Below, in pieces: positions 57,704 through 64,000 of a DNA stretch of 64,000 nucleotides. Origin of the DNA: Zoroaster sp. YZ-2022 (lineage: Eukaryota > Echinodermata > Asteroidea > Forcipulatida > Zoroasteridae). Below the pieces are notes generated by a model, which saw nothing but the letters and a program-made list of their open reading frames with translations, had not been told where the DNA came from and did no database searches. Numbering within the stretch: position 1 is the first letter of the stretch; the number at the start of each line of letters is the position of its first letter. The position numbers were made by a program, and so were the translations under genes. Location: contig CM055819.1 of assembly GCA_029582265.1 (NCBI GenBank), positions 37,155,384 to 37,219,383 of the forward strand, written 5' to 3'.

Positions 57704-58187
57704 TTTTTTTTCCAGTGGAAAAGAAGAGTTAATTTTGTTTCCTAGGCTTACCAAAGATCTTCTCCATCTTTTCCGTGTTTAATTTTGGCTTAGCCTCTGC
57801 TGCTCCATTTGCATTTGAGCAGGTCCCAGTGAGGGAGTGGGAGGCCATCTCCTCCCTGCTAAAGGTTTTCGCCGTCATGTCTTGTAGATACTTCTGTGCA
57901 GTGCAGTTTGTAGTGCTGTCGATGACTGACGAATACTTGGGCGATAGAGGTTTCTTGTTCTGTACAGTAATTAAAAAAACCAAAAAGAACACAGCAATTA
58001 ATGTATTTGTAAAATCTCAAGTGTTGGCATTTTTATTTGAGTATTGTTATATCCCCTGAACTGCTAACCAGCTAAATACTGTCTCTTAATGAGATCCTTG
58101 GAGCCGGGGACGATTGTCTGGCGTCACTTGAATGCATGCATGCACCATAGGAATGGGGACATGTAAACAAAGCCATTACGTTTTAGG
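57704..58187. repeat. Duplicate of 5129-5653
   Basis: Same-orientation copy, including the BEN exon. It lacks the 38-bp segment of the other copy. Flanking sequence differs on both sides. Confidence 0.9.
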
Positions 58188-59683
58188 TCTACTACATTCT
58201 ATGAATTAAACAAGCAAAATAGTGTGCTTCCACAAAGGTTGCCTTTTTCGATTACACAGATTGAACAATCGGATAGGGATGAGATCCATGAAGCTACCAT
58301 AGGAATGTGCACATGTAAACACAGCATTGTGTAATTATCATGTGTCTTTAGACATAGGTCTGTCCATTGGATTGGAATTGATAACCTTGCCCAAAGCACC
58401 TACCTCATCACTTCGCGATGGTGACAATTGCCTTGATGGTGTGGAACTGCCTGGCTGTAGGTGGCTTTTGATCTGTTTTAGCAGATCTGGAAGTTCTGGA
58501 ATACAGACAGTTAAAAGAATGAAGAATTAAGTCAACTGAACAAGGACATTTAGGTTAATGTAAATTTCCCAACTATGGCAGTGTACAGCATCAAGCAACC
58601 TCAGGGGATGTTTGATTCTGTTTGTTTACAAAATTAAGTTTCAAATACAGATCAGTTTCAAATACATGTACATTGAACATGCATATGTAAATGGATACAA
58701 TGTGTTGGACATGAACTTGGATTAAAAGGGCTCTGAATTTTTGCCTTGAACTGTTTTTCCAAGGGGTATTAAGGCAATTTATTCTGCATCTAGGCAACCA
58801 TATAAAAAATGCATGAAACGGGGATCAAAGCAACTTTTATTTTTAAATGCACATAAGTTCTAAAATTGGGACACTCTGAATGAACTATTTTCCATATTAA
58901 TGCAGACTGATGATCTTTGTTGTGGCCAAAGTATCACGGCCCATATATGTGCCACATCAGTGCAAGTATGCACAGCAAGCTGTTAATTGCTTTGTTGCGG
59001 GCACACCAACAATGCCTTTTTGAATTTCTTGTCCTGCATGTTTTGTTATATTTTGCAATGTAATGTAGTAAGCATCAGATGAAATGAAACACAACTTCTC
59101 CTTACCCTTTATGCATGCCAAAGTAGACACCAAGGCATCTTTTTCTTTGGTGACTTTAGCGAGCTGCGCCTTCAACTCATCAATCTCTTCGGCCAGTCGC
59201 TCTACCTCTGTCTGTTCAATCTTAAAAGGTTTCAGACAATTACATAGGATGTAAGTTCAAGCAATAAATTGAGCACAAGACATGTTTGACAGGACATGTA
59301 ATGCAATGTACCTATGCCATGTTATACATACGACAGAGCATAGTATTCTGCCGCCACTTATTTTGGTCTGTACAAAGTCTATGGAGAGTAATGTATATTG
59401 TTAAAAAAAATTCTGACAAAATTGGAAATGTTTCTGTCCTACATTAATGTTTTTTCCAAAGAAAATTGTAACGACTGATCTTCTCTGAGAAAATCTATGA
59501 TTAAAAAGTGACGTCAGGATGCAACATTCTTTCTAAAAAAAAAAGAAGAGAATATAACCTTACAAAATTACCATTAATACACAAAGACTTATTCTTTACC
59601 TTCTTTGAAGCCTCTTTCTTCTTCACCAGTAGATCTACTAGTATGTTGTCTCTTGTCGGAACGGCCTTCTTTACTTTCTTGAA
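57752..59683 (-). CDS. BEN-domain protein gene D, four exons (partial)
   Basis: Exons 59683-59600 (basic, FKKVKKAVPTRDNILVD), 59220-59106 (coiled coil, VERLAEEIDELKAQLAKVT), 58495-58404 (LPDLLKQIKSHLQPGSS), 57959-57752 (BEN domain, SREEMASHSLTG and KPKLNTEKMEKIF). Acceptors, donors and phases all agree. The exon order repeats that of genes B and C. No tail exon follows: the sequence past 57704 is unrelated to gene A, which keeps the tail. The first exon is also not found. The BEN exon is near-identical to gene A but differs at one codon (SSVID here, SAVID there). Probably a partial copy of the same gene family; expression unknown. Confidence 0.68.
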
Positions 59684-61060
59684 CTATATTAGAGATGTAA
59701 AGTAAAACCAAAATTTAAAAAATAATAATAAAAAAACCACAAGACAGAACTACAGCTAATTCCTTGCCAACTTTGCAGCAACCGCATTTTCCTTAACCCT
59801 TCAACAATCAACACCAAAGGAAGTAATTAATTTATTTGGAACAGCAGTTGGCAGCACAATCCATCGTTTTCTTTGTATCCTGCCAGCAATTTTAGTCTGG
59901 GACGTTTTTGTTCCCAACATTTTTTTTGCAGCCGCTTTAATTGCCTTCCCCCCTTTCAACAGTGTTCCGCGTGACCTACCCCCGAAACCCCCCCCCCCCC
60001 TCCTTCAAAAAAAAAGAGAAAAAAAAAAGGTCCTCGCCCGTGAAGTGTGCGACGTCTGCCGCCCTGCTAAAATTACGGTCGTGGAGAACTGCACTATATA
60101 CATTTACAGCTACGGTCGAGTGTGAGAGAGAAATATGAGGTCAATGTAGGCCAATTTTCTTGAAAAAACTGTGGTTCAGTGAGAAATAATGCCATGGCCG
60201 GCAGTGGGTTTCACTAGTTCATTTCCAGATGATACAGATGTAAGCATTAATCCAATCACAGACAATTTAGTATGCTGATGATCGATGCCTACTGTGTGGT
60301 TAATTTGATAAATGTATTCATACTTGTGCCTTGTTGGATGCACCACGCTTCTCATCAGGGCAATGACTTTTCTTGCATGCATAGTTGTGATCACTCCAAA
60401 CTCATACAAGTGTGCTCTGATCTTCTTCAAGAGAATGTCAGACTCTGGTGGGTGAAGCTGCTTAATAACAGACATCCATCGCGGCATGTGTGATCAATAT
60501 TTCCCCTATTTGATTGATATTTCCCCTTAAGTCTATCATTCAAACAAGTTAAGGGGAATATATACATGTATATGTGCAAGGATATGATACATGACACATT
60601 ACTGTTACAAAATGGACAACAAATGGACAACAGATATCAATACAATTTACCCTGTTAGGATGTTTAATACAGTCCATAGAAACATAAAAAGTAGCTGATG
60701 GAGCAAGGCATTGCAAAAGAAGAGAAATACCTGCATGTAAAGTGAGCCAGACAAGGAATCTTCTGTACATAACTTGGTGTCCTTTTAAAGCATATTTCTC
60801 ATATTGAGCAGGGAATTTTTACGAACCTCAAAGTTGTCCTTGAAGTTTGTCCAAATCATTGCAATATGACATAGAAAAAAATTTCAAGACCGAATTTTAA
60901 ACCCCCAAAACAAGTTGTGTTAGGGTGGACACCGTTATGTACAAAAAAGGTTATACTAATCGTTTTAAATTCGCTTGTAAAATTTGGCATGACAAATTAA
61001 AAATGTTTCTTAAAATGTTGCACTGACCCATAAATATAAGAAGACATGGTTAAAAAAAAC
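59684..61060. other. Spacer with one possible exon
   Basis: Minus-strand 60460-60325 is exon-like (acceptor TTATTAAG, donor GTATGA). It reads LLKKIRAHLYEFGVITTMHA. I cannot assign it. A C-run and poly-A tract occur near 59990-60030. Otherwise AT-rich and empty. Confidence 0.3.
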
Positions 61061-61061
61061 A

Positions 61062-61400
61062 CTGATTTAATTGTAATATTTTTAGGCAAGGTGAACTCCG
61101 GCAAATAAGCGTACATAACATGGACACCAAAACTGTATACATTTGTGGGGAAAATTAATTGGTCTTTACCCGCTAGTGACAATAATGTTTTAAAACATTT
61201 GAATAGTTACGACCTGTTTCAATACTAATTGTAAAACCCCCACTGATTTAATTGCAATATTTTTAGGCAAGGTGAACTGTGGCAAGAATGTTAATTTTGT
61301 GGGGAAAATTAATTGGTGGCTAGTGACAACATAATTGGAAAACATTTGAATAGTTAGGACCTGTTTTAATAGTAATTGTAATTTAATAGTTTTAATTGAT
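61062..61400. repeat. 170-bp tandem duplication
   Basis: CACTGATTTAATTGTAATAT followed by TTTTTAGGCAAGGTGAACT recurs about 180 bp later, with shared GGGGAAAATTAATTGG and CATTTGAATAGTTA. Two diverged copies, no coding sequence. Confidence 0.78.
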
Positions 61401-61473
61401 GACCCAAATTATATCTTAATACTGAGAAAGAGGTAATTTTTCACCCAAAACTTTGAATCTAAAAAAGGCTTCT

Positions 61474-62190
61474 TAGTTTGGGTAGAGGAAGTTATGACAA
61501 AAGGGTATTCGCTGCCCCTAGGTACAATAATCTCCCACCTTGGAATAGTACAAATTTAATCTTAGTTTAGGTAGAGGAAGTTATGACAAAGGGGTATTCG
61601 CTGCCCCTAGGTACAATAATCTCCCACCTTGGAATAGTACAAATTTAATCTTAGTTTGGGTAGAGGAAGTTATGACAAAGGGGTATTCGCTGCCCCTAGG
61701 TACAATAATCTCCCACCTGTTGGAACAGTACAAATTAAAATTTTAGTTTGGGTAGAGGAAGTTATGACAAAGGGGTATTCACTGCCCCTAGGTACAATAA
61801 CCTCCCACCTTGGAATAGTACAAATTTAATCTTAGTTTAGGTAGAGGAAGTTATGACAAAGGGGTATTCGCTGCCCCTAGGTACAATAATCTCCCACCTT
61901 GGAATAGTACAAATTTAAATTTTAGTTTGGGTAGAGGAAGTTATGACAAAGGGGTATTCGCTGCCCCTAGGTACAATAATCTCCCACCTGTTGGAACAGT
62001 ACAAATTTAAATTTTAGTTTGGGTAGAGGAAGTTATGACAAAGGGGTATTCGCTGCCCCTAGGTACAATAATCTCCCACCTTGGAATAGTACAAATTTAA
62101 TCTTAGTTTGGGTAGAGGAAGTTATGACAAAGGGGTATTCGCTGCCCCTAGGTACAATAATCTCCCTCCTGTTGGAACAGTATTCATATT
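61474..62190. repeat. 89-92 bp satellite, eight units
   Basis: Units start TAGTTTGGGTAGAGGAAGTT at 61474, 61563, 61652, 61744, 61833, 61923, 62015 and 62104. Each includes GCTGCCCCTAGGTAC. Spacings alternate between 89-90 and 92 bp, depending on a CTTGGAATAG or CTGTTGGAACAG variant. Short frames in it are not genes. Confidence 0.95.
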
Positions 62191-62218
62191 GGGGTATTCA
62201 TATTATGAAGAAAAAAAA

Positions 62219-64000
62219 TTAAATTGTAGACTTGAAGATATGATGACCCCTAGAATTGATAATGGGTGGTTCCAGAATTTTGACGATGCTTTCGCGTGAC
62301 ACCCAAGCAACGTCGTCCACTCTGGGCCATGTATAAATCTCCCCAGTAGCCTTCAAGAATCGCACCTCTGCTTCTTCGCGAATACAATCAACATCTTGAA
62401 TCTGAAAGATCAATGAATAGGAACTGTTATATTACACAATAATTTCAAAATACAATATGTATTAGTATATAATAATAATAATAATAATTTAGGAGGCTAA
62501 TCATCCTTACTAGCAGCTGAGAAGCTGAATTGCGAAGGACGCGGCTACAACGTGTTCGAGAAGCAGGCATGCAAGGGCGCCTTTGGCAGCCAGCCACATC
62601 AACCCATTATGACCACGGAGCACAGCCTGAGATCGAAAATGTCTGATTTTTCCGGAGGGAGGAAAACCGGAGGGCCCGGAGAAAAACCCTCGTGGCACAG
62701 CAGAGAACCAACGCACAACTCTACTCACATATGGCCTTAGCCGGGTTCGAACCAGGGTCACATTGGTGAGAGGCGAGTGCTTTACGCACAAGCCAACCAT
62801 GCCACCCCAACTACTACAGGCGAGACTTATCTTATGATTCTCATAGTGATACCTAGAAGGTAGTATTTGAGCTGCAAGACCTCATGTCTTCATAATGGTA
62901 TAAAATATGGAGTTTCCAAATGTGATATAATATGATATCATGTTTTTTGCAATTACTCACCAGACCAGCAAAATATTTGGTGTTTTCTCGGCGACTTTCA
63001 GCCTTGAACATGACCAACACATAGTCCCCGTATTTCCCAGCTGTTAATGTCTCCACATGTACTTCACTAGTGCCTTGATTGTCAGGAGAAAGTGAGGTGG
63101 CTGAAGGGGTCGCCTTCTGAGTTAGGGGCTGCAGCTCAAGCTCATTTAGGTCTGGATCATCTGAAGGGGAGATGAGGGATGCTGATGTCTCCTCTTGTGT
63201 TTGGGATTGCACCTCTGTATCAATGTCAGTGGCCTGTGGGTCATCAGTGTGGAGGGAAAGAGCTGCTGATACCATTGCTTTGGTTGGGGGTGGTGCCTTC
63301 TTTATGGTAATGGTTTTCCAAGGCCCTGTGATATCTTTGTTTGGACAGGATGAGCTTTTACCATCTTGACAAGCTTTGCAAAAGCAGCTTCGCTCCCGAA
63401 CTCTTATCACATAGGGCTTCATACCCATGACGCAGTGTGTTTTCCTGGTACCCTTCACAGATTGAACTTGGCTCCTCTCTGGGCGTACCCTGTTAACATC
63501 TTTCTTCTCAATGTAAACAAAGCGCCTCTTGGTGTGGACATGTCCTTCTTTGTCTTTTGGAAGAGACAGTCTATCTTTGCATGCAGTGTAGAACTCCAAC
63601 GGTGTTCCTGCATGCACCTGACCAGAAGCTACAGCCATAGTGATTGACTTCTTTAGAACACCTATTTCACGATCACACGGTCCCTTGCCATGTCGACTTC
63701 CAAAGAAGTGCTTTTCGCTCGCTATGTCAAAATCTTGCATCGAGTATGAGACGTCTGCAAAGTTGGTTTTACTCTTGTACTGACTAGCACAGCCATCAGA
63801 AAACTGGATGACTTTTGCAACTGGAACACCATCTTTCACCAGCATCTCAATGGCGCGGCCAACAAACAGATGAACAGCATGTTGATCGTGAGTTAAATCA
63901 TTACTGATGAAGACGATAGAATCAGTAACGGTTGATGAGGGGCATTCTAAGCAGTTGTAAGTTGCCACAATTGAATTGATTGTGCACTGGACATTTGTCC
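62219..64000 (-). CDS. Transposase-like gene, two 3' exons; 5' end outside window
   Basis: The large exon is open from the window edge to a GTGAGT donor at 62961. The last exon, 62401-62219, joins in phase 0 and reads EAEVRFLKATGEIYTW, WVSRESIVKILEPPIINSRG, stop. Motifs: IVFISNDLTHDQHAVH, QFSDGCASQYKSK, EKHFFGSRHGKGPCDREIG, the VKGTRKTH region, then a Cys-rich CFCKACQDGKSSSCP and a Ser/Thr-rich linker. Similar uncharacterised proteins are common in marine invertebrates. The Asp/Glu motifs suggest an RNase-H-like transposase core whose first part lies beyond 64000. No frame break in the visible part, so it may be functional. Family name unknown to me. Confidence 0.62.
62510..62805 (-). mobile_element. 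tRNA-derived SINE in the last intron of the 62.2-kb gene
   Basis: Minus strand: tRNA-like head with A-box-like TGGTTGGCTTGTGCG and B box GGTTCGAACCC. The body contains TTTTCTCCGGGCCCTCCGGT and ends near the ATAATAATAAT run at 62476. The frames over it are not genes. Confidence 0.75.

Overview
This window is animal nuclear DNA dominated by transposable elements and transposon-like genes. Split genes with GT-AG introns, tRNA-derived SINEs, a LINE remnant and AT-rich introns exclude a prokaryote. Frequent ACATGTA and AGGCCTA words and the repeat repertoire suggest a marine invertebrate, perhaps a non-vertebrate deuterostome, but the sequence does not fix the taxon. I see no conventional housekeeping gene and no structural RNA gene.

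Layout. 0.8-3.8 kb (minus): pieces of a THAP domain, a ubiquitin-specific-peptidase C-terminus and a Ulp1-type SUMO peptidase core, with a gutted LINE between them. 4.2-5.4 kb: truncated BEN-domain gene A. 5.65-9.96 kb: palindromic and tandem repeat blocks, including a 1.36-kb tandem duplication. 9.4-27.5 kb: a proposed composite CACTA/EnSpm-like element. It has a BEN-domain gene (B, minus), a divergent Tnp2-type transposase (plus), CCCATGGG-rich ends in inverted orientation, and a nested DNA transposon at 15620-21170. 27.7-31.3 kb: a complete pogo/Tigger-type element with TA target duplication. 32.9-35.4 kb: two decayed fragments. 35.4-52 kb: a second BEN/Tnp2 pair. Gene C is a complete 461-codon BEN gene; it carries a second copy of the nested transposon in one intron, and its transposase partner is frameshifted. 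52.7-57.1 kb: a ten-exon DDE-like gene of a family I cannot name. 57.7-59.7 kb: BEN gene D. 61-62.2 kb: satellites. 62.2-64 kb: another unnamed transposase-like gene that leaves the window.

The nested pair (5551 and 5550 bp) shares TAGGTAGGGGC termini and 3-bp target duplications (ATA; ATG). It encodes a DDE-like domain followed by an XPG/PIN-type nuclease, which points to the Academ (AcademX) group.

Main hypothesis. Twice in this window a BEN-domain gene and a Tnp2 transposase are head to head, near arrays of short palindromes (CCCATGGG; CCTTCGAAGG). BEN domains are known to bind short, often palindromic, sites. I infer two-gene CACTA-like elements in which the BEN protein recognises the subterminal palindromes, like TNPA of plant En/Spm. 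Many reading frames are broken. Some breaks may be assembly error, because the two nested copies differ repeatedly at CGC versus CGT.
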